Source: UBA10649 sp963749905 (GTDB lineage Bacteria > Actinomycetota > Actinomycetes > S36-B12). Taken from it: DNA of 64,000 bases. Shown piece after piece: positions 34,206 through 43,786 of this stretch; the first letter of the stretch is position 1, and the number at the start of each line of letters is the position of its first letter. Made by a program: the position numbers and the translations under genes. The stretch is taken from assembly GCA_963749905.1 (NCBI GenBank), contig CAVVOF010000003.1, forward strand, positions 620,001 through 684,000, given 5' to 3'. The notes below the pieces were generated by a model, which was given only the letters and a program-made list of their open reading frames with translations, did no database searches and had not been told where the DNA came from.

Positions 34206-35352
34206 ATGCAGCCGTGGACCGCCGATCGCCTGATCGACGAGGTGGAGCGTCTCGGCTCACGGGGTATGGCCTATGCGGACCTGCACGCCGAGATCGCGGT
34301 GCGCCTGCGCCACGCGTTCCCGGTGGACGCCATGTGCTGGCACGGACTGGACCCCGACACCAAGCTGCTCACTACCGCGAACCCCGTGGAGCTCATGGCA
34401 GGAGGGTTCATCACACCCGAGACGGAGGGCCAGGCCGCGAGTGCGGTCGTGACCAGCGAGTACGCACGAGACGACGTGAACACGTTCGCCAGCCTGGCTG
34501 GCCGACGAACCCCGGTTGCGATCCTGAGCGAGACGACCCGTGGCCACCCCGAGCGCAGTGCCCGCTACGTCGAGTATCTCGCGCCGATCGGCACCCCCTT
34601 CGAGATGCGCACCGCCATGGTCACCCGCGGCCGCGTGTGGGGTGCCGTCGTCATGCAGAACACCGGGGACACCGGGGACTTCGACCCGACTCACGCCCGC
34701 GTGATGGCACGCCTGTCGCGCCCGATCGCCGAGGCACTGCGCGCCTCGTACCGGGTAGAGGCGGCCCGACGCCCGGACGACGAGCGGGCACCCGGGATGC
34801 TCGTGCTCGACCGTCACGACGACCTGGAGCTGATCACGCCCCCCGGCGACCAGGCTCCTGGAGCAGTTGGCGCGCGACGACCCGCAGCACCGGACCGTCC
34901 CGAGTGCGGCACTCAGCCTCGCCGCCACCGCCCGATCCCGCGCGCTGGCCGGACGGACCGCCCCGCCCCTGCACGTCCCGACCTCATCGGGATGGCTGAC
35001 GTTCCACGCCTCGCTCCCCGACGGGCCGTCGACGGGTCGCGTCGCCATCGTGGTCCAGCCGGCCGGCGAGGAGTACGCGCTACCCCTGCGGCTGGAGGCC
35101 TTCGGACTGACGGCTCGCGAACGCGACGTGGCCACCCTCGTCGCTCGGGGCTTCGACACGGCGGCGATCGCGGAACGGCTGGTGATCTCGCCCTGGACCG
35201 TGCAGGACCACCTGAAGTCCGCCTTCGACAAGACCGGCACCCGTTCGCGCCGCGAGCTCCTCGCCCGCGTGTTCTTCCATGACCAGCTGCCGGGCATCGT
35301 GGCGCGGGACCCGCTCAACGCGGGCGGGCATCTGCAGTCGTCGCAGCGCTAG
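34206..35352 (+). pseudogene. GAF-LuxR transcriptional regulator, one frameshift
   Basis: The N-terminal part (34206 to about 34840) looks like a GAF-type sensory domain (VDAMCWHGLDPDTKLLT, then TRGRVWGAVVMQNTGD). The C-terminal part, in the next frame, gives ATRLLEQLARD and ends with a clear LuxR helix-turn-helix (LTARERDVATLVARGFDTAAIAERL, then VISPWTVQDHLKSAFDKTG). The frame break coincides with a run of six C at 34839-34844, so a homopolymer indel is likely. If real, the DNA-binding part is lost. It may regulate the divergent small gene. Confidence 0.85.
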
Positions 35353-35389
35353 GCCGTCGCTTCAGGGCAGTTCGTCGTCGCGACCCGGT

Positions 35390-35418
35390 TTGACTGATCA
35401 CTCTAGAGTGTTTACTCT
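35390..35418 (+). promoter_or_regulatory. TetR-gene promoter and operator, probably leaderless
   Basis: TTGACT (35390-35395), 17 nt, then TACTCT (35413-35418) sits directly before ATG 35425, so the mRNA would begin at or next to the start codon. A perfect palindrome CACTCTAGAGTG (35399-35410) overlaps a second one, GAGT-GTTT-ACTC (35406-35417). These fit autorepression by the TetR protein. Confidence 0.6.
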
Positions 35419-35424
35419 ACTCAC

Positions 35425-35974
35425 ATGAAGTACGAGCCACACGACATCCTCGAGGCAGCCGTGCGGCTCATCAACCGGGACGGCGTCGGCGTCTCGATGG
35501 CCAAGGTGGCCGAGGAGGCCGGCGTCTCCAACGGGACGCTCTTCCACTACTTCGGCACCAAGCAGGACCTGCTCGACCGGCTCTACGAGTGGCTGAAGTC
35601 GGACCTGATCGCCGCCATCGGCGACGTGCCGGACGATCTCCCCGCGACCGAGCAGCTCCGCACCCTGTGGATGCGGTGGATCGAGTGGGTCCGGCGCTAC
35701 CCCGCGCGGCATCGCGTCAGCCAGCTGCTCCACGGCTCCGGAATCGTCAGCCCCGCCGCCGTCGAACGCGGAGAGGGCATGTTCGCCCGCTTCCCCGGCA
35801 TCCTCGCCGAGGCACAGGCCGCCGGCGCACTCTCCGACCTTCCCCTCGACCTATCTCGGCGGGAGCCTCATGGCACAGCTCGAGGTCGCCGCCCGCAGCG
35901 ACCTCACCGAGGAGCAGTGCTCCCAGGCCTTCGACCTCGCCTGGAACTCCGTACGCCCGGCCACCACCACCTGA
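35425..35974 (+). pseudogene. TetR-family regulator, frameshift near the C-terminus
   Basis: The N-terminal helix-turn-helix is typical of TetR (ILEAAVRLINRDGVGVSMAKVAEEAG, VSNGTLFHYFGTKQDLLDRL). The ligand-binding part continues to about base 35850. Beyond that only a one-base shift gives sensible sequence (YLGGSLMAQLEVAARSD, then a stop at 35972). The normal product would be about 183 residues. With the shift, the last two helices of the dimer interface change. It lies 34 nt upstream of the epimerase gene and probably controls it. Confidence 0.82.
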
Positions 35975-36007
35975 CCCCCTCCCCAGTCCCCAACCTCAGG
36001 AGTCCCC

Positions 36008-37006
36008 ATGACCACCGTCCTCGTGACCGGAGCCTCCGGCTTCATCGCCAAGCACATCGTCCGCGAACTGCTGGAGAACGACTACACGGTCAAGGCGACC
36101 GTGCGCTCGGACCGCGGGCAGGCGCAGCTCGTCGAGCTGTTCCCCGACGCCGGCATCGACTTCGTCCGCGTGGACCTGCTCGAGGACGAGGGATGGGACG
36201 AAGCCATGACCGGTGTCGACGTCCTGATGCATACGGCCAGCCCGTTCCCCGGCAGTGAGCCGAAGGACCCGCAGGAGCTGATCCGGCCCGCCGTGGAGGG
36301 CACGCTCCGGGCCCTGCGGGCCGCCCAGCGGGCGGGCGTCGGACGCGTCGTGCTGACCTCCAGTTGCGCCGCCATCTACAAGGATCCGTCGAAGCCCCCG
36401 ATGCAGCAGCCCACGCGGGACAACTGGACCGACGCCGAAGGACCTGCCACGACCGCCTACGAGGCGTCCAAGACCCTCGCGGAGAAGGCTGCATGGGACT
36501 TCGTCGCGGAGCACCCGGAGATGAAGCTGACCACCATCAACCCCGGGGCCGTGTTCGGAGTGCCGATGGATGAGCACTACGGCACGTCACTCGCCAGCGC
36601 CGAGCGCATCCTCAACGGCACGGATCCTGTGTACCCCGACATGTCCCTGCCCGTCGTCGACGTCCGCGACGTGGCGCATATGCACGTCGCGGCGCTCGAG
36701 AACGACACCGCGGGCCAGCGGTTCCCGGCCAACGCCGGCGCCCTGTCGCTGGTCGAGATAGCTCGAACGCTCAAGGCGGCCTACCCGGACCGGAAGATCT
36801 CCACGCGCCAGGCGCCCGATCTACTGGTCCGGGCGATGGCGCTGTTCGTTCCGCTGATGCGAACCATCGCGTCGAACCTCGGCCGCAACCTGGACGTGGA
36901 CGGCTCCGATGGCCCCCGCGCGCTGGGGTTCACGTACACCCCGTCTCGCGATGCGCTGCTCGCCTCGGCCGAGTTCCTCGCCGCCAGGCCCGCGACTGCG
37001 ACCTAG
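36008..37006 (+). CDS. NAD-dependent epimerase/dehydratase (DFR-like)
   Basis: The 332-residue protein is an extended SDR. VTGASGFIAKHIV is the cofactor loop, SSCAAIYK contains the catalytic Ser or Thr region, and YEASKTLAEK provides Tyr and Lys (about residues 156-160). The sequence is closest to the dihydroflavonol 4-reductase/aldehyde reductase group, which reduces ketones or aldehydes with NADPH. A GGAG site precedes ATG 36008. Its neighbour is the TetR regulator, so it is probably induced by the regulator's ligand. Confidence 0.87.
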   Translation: MTTVLVTGASGFIAKHIVRELLENDYTVKATVRSDRGQAQLVELFPDAGIDFVRVDLLEDEGWDEAMTGVDVLMHTASPFPGSEPKDPQELIRPAVEGTLRALRAAQRAGVGRVVLTSSCAAIYKDPSKPPMQQPTRDNWTDAEGPATTAYEASKTLAEKAAWDFVAEHPEMKLTTINPGAVFGVPMDEHYGTSLASAERILNGTDPVYPDMSLPVVDVRDVAHMHVAALENDTAGQRFPANAGALSLVEIARTLKAAYPDRKISTRQAPDLLVRAMALFVPLMRTIASNLGRNLDVDGSDGPRALGFTYTPSRDALLASAEFLAARPATAT

Positions 37007-37022
37007 GCCACGAGCGGGCAGT

Positions 37023-37040
37023 GATACGGTTTACCGTATC
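37023..37040 (+). promoter_or_regulatory. 7-bp perfect palindromic operator of the XRE-NTase module
   Basis: GATACGG-TTTA-CCGTATC is a perfect inverted repeat 4 nt before the AGGAGG ribosome site of the XRE gene. Binding here would block transcription or translation start, as expected for antitoxin autoregulation. Confidence 0.65.
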
Positions 37041-37057
37041 GAAAGGAGGTGACCGGC

Positions 37058-37633
37058 ATGTCGGCATCGGGCCTCCTGCGCTCCACGCGAACCAGTCACG
37101 GCCTGTCGCAGCGCGCTCTCGCGACGGCCGCCCGGGTGCGCCAGCCCGGTGTCGCAGCGGTGGAGTCCGGTAGCGAGGACGCGACGGTGAGCCGTCTCGA
37201 GCACCTGCTGAAGGAGCTCGGAAGCCAGCTCACGGTCCTCCCCACGCGGCAGCGTCCTGTGTGGGCGGCCGGCGAAGACGTACGCCGCGCACTGGACATG
37301 GATGACGAGCGCACTGCCTGGCGCGAGGTAATCCAGCTCAACGACGATCTGCGCGGAGCCGACCGGGCCACGCGGGTGGCACTCGCGATCGCGCCACCGG
37401 GACGCACGGGTGACCTCCGCTTCGACGCCCTCATCGCGGCCGTTACCGACTGCGCCCTCGTCGACGCCCGACTGCCCCGCCCTCACTGGCTCGATGAGGC
37501 TTCGTGGACCCTCGACGAACCGTGGGACGTCGAGGTGATCCCTTCGCTGCGCGAGGCCGCCCGCAAGGCAACACCAGCGGCGATACGCCGTCACGGCGTC
37601 TACCTCGATCGAGTTGCACTCGCAAGCGTCTGA
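37058..37633 (+). CDS. XRE-family antitoxin-like regulator
   Basis: The 191-residue protein has an N-terminal Cro/CI-type helix-turn-helix (LLRSTRTSHGLSQRALATAA, VRQPGVAAVESGSE, residues about 4-55) and a helical C-terminal region ending ATPAAIRRHGVYLDRVALASV. It would bind the palindrome at 37023. The stop overlaps the start of the nucleotidyltransferase gene (TGATG), so the two proteins are made together, as in toxin-antitoxin operons. Function as antitoxin is inferred from order and coupling. ATG 37058 is eight bases after AGGAGG. Confidence 0.78.
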   Translation: MSASGLLRSTRTSHGLSQRALATAARVRQPGVAAVESGSEDATVSRLEHLLKELGSQLTVLPTRQRPVWAAGEDVRRALDMDDERTAWREVIQLNDDLRGADRATRVALAIAPPGRTGDLRFDALIAAVTDCALVDARLPRPHWLDEASWTLDEPWDVEVIPSLREAARKATPAAIRRHGVYLDRVALASV

Positions 37634-38166
37634 TGTCGGCCACGCTCACGCCGGACGAGGTTCGTCAGCTTCTTGATGAGCTTGCGACTCGCCTCGATGC
37701 GGCCGGGGTTGCAGCGGGCATTCGGGTCGTCGGCGGTGCCGCCCTCTCAATCCTTGACGAGGGCCGTCGTTCTACATCCGACATCGACGCCGTGCTGGTC
37801 CCCGCCGGAGCGGCCGCCGACATCGTCGCCGCGCTTGCCATCGAGCATGGGCTACCGGACAACTGGCTCAACGACGCGGCTCTCGCCTACGTCCCACCCG
37901 TCGGAGCGGATGACTGGATCGAGGTGATGCGCCGGGGTGACGTGATCGTCTCGATCGCCTCCGTACGGCTGCTCCTAGCCATGAAGCTGCTGGCCAATCG
38001 GGGCATCCGAGACAACGACGACATCGACTTCCTGCTCAACGCCTGCGGCGTCAGGAGTGTCGCGGACGCGCAAGAGATCTTCGAGTCCTACCACGCGCAG
38101 GACGTCCTCACGGCAAGCGCGGCGGCCCGAGTCCAGCGCTGGCTGGACCGGTGCCCCGCCAACTGA
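37633..38166 (+). CDS. nucleotidyltransferase (DUF6036/AbiEii-like), candidate toxin
   Basis: The 177-residue protein carries the polymerase-beta type nucleotidyltransferase signature: VVGGAALSILDEGRRS then TSDIDAVLV, that is G-G followed by D-x-D (residues about 31-56). A later acidic DDIDFLLN and a helical tail complete the DUF6036 pattern. AbiEii and MenT toxins of this superfamily modify tRNA or use NTPs to stop growth. It is coupled to the upstream XRE gene and is the likely toxin of the pair. Confidence 0.8.
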   Translation: MSATLTPDEVRQLLDELATRLDAAGVAAGIRVVGGAALSILDEGRRSTSDIDAVLVPAGAAADIVAALAIEHGLPDNWLNDAALAYVPPVGADDWIEVMRRGDVIVSIASVRLLLAMKLLANRGIRDNDDIDFLLNACGVRSVADAQEIFESYHAQDVLTASAAARVQRWLDRCPAN

Positions 38167-38213
38167 CGGGGATCAGCTCGGATCCGCTTGAACCCGTTTC
38201 GTGCGGCACGTGT

Positions 38214-38564
38214 CTACTGACTCGCTCGAAGTCTGCGCACGGCCGACTCGAGCGACCCGAGGTCTGCCTCCACCGTCCGATGGATGATCGCGGGGACGAC
38301 GCGGTGGTAGTGGTGACCGATCACATCGCGCATGGCGGCGATCTCGCTCCACGGCGTCTCGGGATCCGCCTCGAGGATCTCAGTTGGGACACCGTTCACG
38401 GCCTCGCCGATCACGGACAGGTTGTGCAGGATCGCCTGGAACGCGATCTGCACACCGACCTCGTCACCCAGGGACTCCGCGAGCCGTAGCCGCTGGTCCG
38501 CGACCTTCGCCCTCCTGATGCCCTCGAGCACGTCGTCCAGCCGTTCGCTCACACTGCGTGTCAC
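38214..38564 (-). CDS. hepT: HepT-like toxin (DUF86)
   Basis: The 116-residue helical protein shows RDVIGHHYHRV near the C-terminus, matching the R-x4-6-H-x-Y catalytic motif of HepT, and an N-terminal amphipathic helix pair. HepT-type HEPN proteins are RNases that their MNT partner silences by AMPylating the Tyr of this motif. The GTG start overlaps the stop of the MNT gene (GTGA). The two genes form one operon on the minus strand, convergent with the XRE-NTase operon 47 nt away. Confidence 0.85.
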   Translation of the reverse strand: MTRSVSERLDDVLEGIRRAKVADQRLRLAESLGDEVGVQIAFQAILHNLSVIGEAVNGVPTEILEADPETPWSEIAAMRDVIGHHYHRVVPAIIHRTVEADLGSLESAVRRLRASQ

Positions 38565-39061
38565 AGCGGCACCGCCTCTGCCAGCGCCGGCTTCCGGACT
38601 TGGTCGCGTAGCAACTCGACCGTTGTCACGTCCACGTCCCTCCCGATGATGGCGCGCACGTCGCTGCCGAAGCCGGCCAACGGCAGCACGCCGTGCTTGG
38701 CCGCGTCGAAGTCGACGAGCAGGTCGACATCCGAACGAGGAGACTCCTCCCCGCGTGCCGCCGAGCCGAACACCCGGACGTTGCGCACGCGGCGGCGACG
38801 GGCGGCATCGCGGATCTCGTCCGCGTGTGCGCGCAGTTCCTCGAGCAGCTGGCCTTGGGCGGCGGGCGCCCGTCGCACGGTGACGTGCAGCGTTGCTCCT
38901 GCCGCCCGGACGATGCGATCGAGGGTGCGAACGGAGGGCGACTTCGCCCCGGACTCGTACGCGGCAAGGGTCGGCTGGGAGGTCCCCGCAGCCTGGGCCA
39001 GTTGCGCCTGGGTGAGGCCGGCACGAGCCCGTGCCTCCTTGATCAGGGCGGCGGCGTCCAT
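38561..39061 (-). CDS. MNT-type antitoxin nucleotidyltransferase fused to an XRE domain
   Basis: The 166-residue protein has two domains. The first (residues 1-60) is an XRE helix-turn-helix (LIKEARARAGLTQAQLAQAA, GTSQPTLAAYESGAK). The second is a minimal nucleotidyltransferase with VFGSAARGEESPRSDVDLLVDF, the GSx10DxD motif. MNT proteins transfer AMP to HepT and inactivate it. The fused DNA-binding domain would let the antitoxin regulate its own operon, probably at the palindrome at 39070. It is coupled to the HepT gene. Confidence 0.85.
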   Translation of the reverse strand: MDAAALIKEARARAGLTQAQLAQAAGTSQPTLAAYESGAKSPSVRTLDRIVRAAGATLHVTVRRAPAAQGQLLEELRAHADEIRDAARRRRVRNVRVFGSAARGEESPRSDVDLLVDFDAAKHGVLPLAGFGSDVRAIIGRDVDVTTVELLRDQVRKPALAEAVPL

Positions 39062-39069
39062 GCACTCAC

Positions 39070-39087
39070 CATATCTCTAGAGATATG
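39070..39087 (-). promoter_or_regulatory. 18-bp perfect palindrome upstream of the HepT-MNT operon
   Basis: CATATCTCTAGAGATATG is self-complementary over all 18 positions and lies 8 nt before the ATG of the MNT gene. It is AT-richer than its surroundings. It is the probable operator bound by the XRE domain of the MNT protein. Confidence 0.7.
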
Positions 39088-39113
39088 CCAGCTGCCTGGG
39101 CGGGCGGCTGTCG

Positions 39114-39751
39114 TCATGCCTCGGGCTGGATCGCCCCGTCATGCAGGTGGTAGACGCGGTCGCACATCTCCGCGAGGCTCGGATCGTTGGTCGACAGCAC
39201 GACCGTGACGCCGGCGTCCGCCTCGGCGCGGAGCGCGGCGACCACCAACGCCGCGCTGGCTGCATCGAGTTCGGCCGTCGGCTCGTCCGCCACGAGCAGC
39301 CTGGCCCGCATGGCCAGCGCTCGGGCCACCGCCACTCGCTGCCGCTGCCCGCCCGACAACTCCTCGGCCAGTCGGTCGTGCAGTTCCGGGAGTCCCGCCT
39401 GAGCCAGCGCCTCTTCGGTGCGGCGCCGGGCCTCGTCACCGTCGACACCCCGCAGGAGGAGCGGAAGCTCGACGTTCTCCTTCGCCGTCAGCACTGGGAG
39501 CAGGCCGTAGCTCTGGACGACGAGGGCCGACAGGTCGAACCGGTCGTCGGGGGTGATCGATCCCGCGTCCGGCTCGATGAGCCCGGCGATGACCCACAGC
39601 AGAGTCGACTTGCCCGCACCCGAGGCCCCGGTGACCGCCGTCACGACTCCGGGTTCGGCCTCGATGTCGACATGGTCGAGGATGACTCGACCTGCTCGGG
39701 AGACGACGAGACCTCGACCATGCACGTGCGGACCCGCGCCGGAATGAGTTG

Positions 39752-39755
<4 letters not shown>
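39114..39755 (-). CDS. ABC transporter ATP-binding protein
   Basis: The 213-residue ATPase has all core motifs: Walker A TGASGAGKSTLL, Q-loop VVQSYGLLPVLT, signature LSGGQRQRVAVARAL, Walker B LLVADEPTAELD and the switch region STNDPSL, where the usual His is replaced by Asn. GTG 39755 overlaps the stop of the upstream ATPase gene by GTGA. It is the third gene of a coupled ABC operon and would energise the FtsX-like permease, probably together with the other ATPase. The Asn at the switch position may make it the weaker partner. Confidence 0.9.
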
Positions 39756-40599
<844 letters not shown>

Positions 40600-40600
<1 letters not shown>

Positions 40601-43600
40601 CACTCCTGCACCGCCCTGAGCAGATCGGGCTGGGCCAGCCGTGCAGTCCGGCGAGCGCCGATCTCGGCGACGAGGCCGAGAAGCAGCAGGACGCCGGCGG
40701 TGGTGGCGAGCACCGGAAGCCATGCGGGGCCGAACCACGGGGCCGGATAGTCCGCCGACGCCGACATCAGCAGGTTGGGCAGGGTGATCGCTGCGCCCAG
40801 CAGGCCGGCCGCTGCGCCGAGCGCCGTTCCGGTGATGGCGAGAGCGAGTTGTTCGAGCCGTCCCGAGTGCACGAGGACGTGGTGGTCCGCGCCGAGGGAG
40901 CGCATCGCCGCGAGCTCGTAGGCCCGCCGCCGCGCCGTGATGTAGGTGCCGGCAAGCACGGTTCCCGCGGCGATCAGGAGCGCGACGAGGGCGGCGGCGG
41001 CGAACAGGCGCAACGCCAGTGCGGCGCTGTCACGGCCGAGCACGCTCAGTCGCTCGTCGACGGAGTCGACCGCCACCACCTCGAAACCGTCGGCCTCGAG
41101 TGCCGCGCGGATGGACGAGGGGGCGTCGGCGGACAGCCAGACCTGGTAGTCGAGCAGCGTGGGCGCGCCGCCCATCACCGCGAGCGCGAACGGGAAGTCG
41201 GCCAGCACCCCCATCCGCAGCTTGCGCGGGAGCACGCCCGACCCGAGAAGCTGGGCGGGGACGGCGCGGCCGTCGAGGTTGGTGATCTTGGTGACCGCGC
41301 TCGACCCTTCGCCCACCAGCGCCTCACTGCCGACGAAGACCGGAAGCTCCGTGGGATGGTCGGCAACCTCGATGGCCGCACTCGCGCCCTCGAGATCGAA
41401 GGACGTCACGAGTCCTCCTGGCTCCTCGACCGAGAGGACGGCCACGGGCGGGATGGGGACGAGTATCGACGTGGCACCGCTCCGCCACCCCGCCGGACCG
41501 GCCGACGTCAGGTCGACATCGCCGCCGGCATCCTCGGCGCCCGAGATGGTCACGGTGCCTGCCACCGACGACGCGAGGGGCGACGGGGTGAAGATGAAGG
41601 ACTCGAGATCGCAGGCAGCGCTGGCGCACATGGGCAGGTCCGCACTCACGGTCGAGGTCCCGGGCCGGAGTTCACCGAAGTCGATCGTGTGTGCGAGCCC
41701 ACCGGCGTCCCGCACGGCCACGTCCAACGCCAGCGCGCCCGAACTCTCGGCCTGCTCATAGGCGACGTCGAGCGACAGGTTGCCTTGAAGCGGAATCGGG
41801 ACGGCCGCCTGATCTGGGTGCAGCTGCGCGCCGATGTCGTCGCGCGAACTGCCCGTCCACGCAGGATCCCAGGCCGCGACGGCGCCGATCCGGGAGGCGT
41901 CGATCGCGATGAGGCCACCGTTGGCCCCGGCCGTGCTGGCGACGGCGGCCAGCGCCTGAGTGCCGCTGGGGTCCGCGTCGCGCACGGCCGTCAGCAGCGA
42001 GCCGGGCGAGTACGACCGCACGTGGAGCACCTGCCATCCTCCGACCTCGGCAGGGGCGACGTCGTTGCGGTTCGCCGAGGCCACCGCCCAGCCGTCCACG
42101 GCGAACACCGTCAAGCCCACTGCCAGCGACAGCAGGATGACCGTGCGGAGTCCACTGGGCCGCCGGGCGATGTTGGACGCGGCCAGGAACGCGGCGACGC
42201 GGCGCGACCCGCGCGTACGTGCCACCGCGAGGCGCGCGACCCGGGGTACGACGCGCACCGCGAGCAGGCCCATCGTCAGCGCCAGGAGGGCAGGCGTCAG
42301 CAGTGCGAGCACATCCGAGCCGCCGCGCCGGAGTTGGTAGATGCCGGCGGCCAGCAGCGCGATCGCGAACGCGTCGACCGCGACTGACCGCGCCAGCCGC
42401 GCTCTGCGGCCGCCCGTGCGACGCAGTTGCTCGATGACGGGTGCGGTGAGAATGCGACGGGACGCCAGCGCCGCGGCAACGACGCCGCCGAGGAAGCCGA
42501 CGGCCAGGGCGACCAGCGCGGATGCGGTGACACCCGTGTCCGTGCCGGGGGCCATCACGATGCCGACGATGAACGCGTTGATGGCGTAGGCGACGGCGAG
42601 CCCGACCGGCACCGCGGCGAGCAGCAGCAGGAGCGGCTCCGCGAGGCCGAACATGAACGTCGACCGAGCGTCCATGCCGCGCAGCTTCGCGAGCGCCACC
42701 TCCCCCGACCTCTCCTCGCTCGTCGCGGAGACGACCAGGAACAGGGCGAACCACGCGAGGAGCACGAGAGCCGCGGTGACGGCGAAGGATGCTGCGGCCA
42801 CGTCGGCGAGGTCGGGGTCGAGGGCATCCAGGAACGACGGCAACCCGGACGTCGCCACGGACTGCGGACCGGCGTCGGCCGAGGCAGCGGTGGTGGCGAC
42901 CGCGGCCTCGACGGCGCGGCGGAGGTCCGGGACCTCGGATGCGTGCACGGTCGTCGCGTCCAGCGCCCTGAAGCTCGTTGCCGCGACGTCGCCGCTGCTG
43001 CTGAGCAGCGTCCCCTCGTCCACGACGATCTCGTCGAGGCGGTCCGGTCCGTCCGGGGTCTGCGCGGGCAGGAACCGGGCAGGTGAGACCGGTCCCCACA
43101 CCGCCGGGTCCGCCGTGGCCGCGTCGTAGGTGCCGACCACCTCGACCTGATCGGTCGCGACGTCGGCGCTGATGCCGAGCCGCATCGGATCGCCCAGCGC
43201 GATGTCGAACTGCTCAGCCATCCGGTCGGAGATCATCGCCTCGCCCGGATCCTCGGGGCACTCGCCGGACGTCAGCTCGACGGCGCCGCACTGACCCCGG
43301 TGCCAGCCGATCATCGCCACGCCGATCGGGCTGTCCCCGAGCTTCGGCGCGCCGCTGACCACGGTCAGCGCGAGCGTTCCGGGCTCGTACCACGGATCCA
43401 GCGCGGGGTCGGCGGCCCGCTCCGAGACGGCGTCGAGCAGGTCACCGGGAGTGAACTGTCCCTGACCCGCGCGCTGCGCGCGCACCTGCACACCGGTCGA
43501 CACGGGAGCGGCCTCCGCCAGGCCCTCGCGGACCAGGGAGTCGGCGGCACTGCTCGCGTACAGCGGACCGAGGACCGCACCGACCATGGCGACGACGGCC

Positions 43601-43719
43601 ACCAGCGCCACCGCGATCGAACTGACCATGCGCCAGCGGAGACCGCGCATGACCAGGCCGAGGAAGGTCACCACGGATGCACCTCGACGCCGTGATCGAC
43701 GAGCGGTCGCGTGGTTCAC
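40600..43719 (-). CDS. FtsX/MacB-like ABC permease, large
   Basis: The 1039-residue protein has one N-terminal helix (VSSIAVALVAVVAMVGAVLGP), a long extracytoplasmic domain (residues about 60-310), an FtsX core of helices (about 315-440), further helices to about 555, a second extracytoplasmic domain (about 575-890), and a C-terminal FtsX core ending near residue 1025. Two FtsX modules in one chain are typical of actinobacterial large permeases. Such systems export lipids, peptides or drugs or transmit a force across the membrane; the cargo is unknown. The GTG start has a poor ribosome site, and GTG 43674 is an alternative. Confidence 0.85.
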
Positions 43720-43786
43720 GTCCGCAGCCTAGGCGCGCCTGTCCTGCGTCGACGCGCCCATCCACACCCGCGTCGGACTGTCGGGC

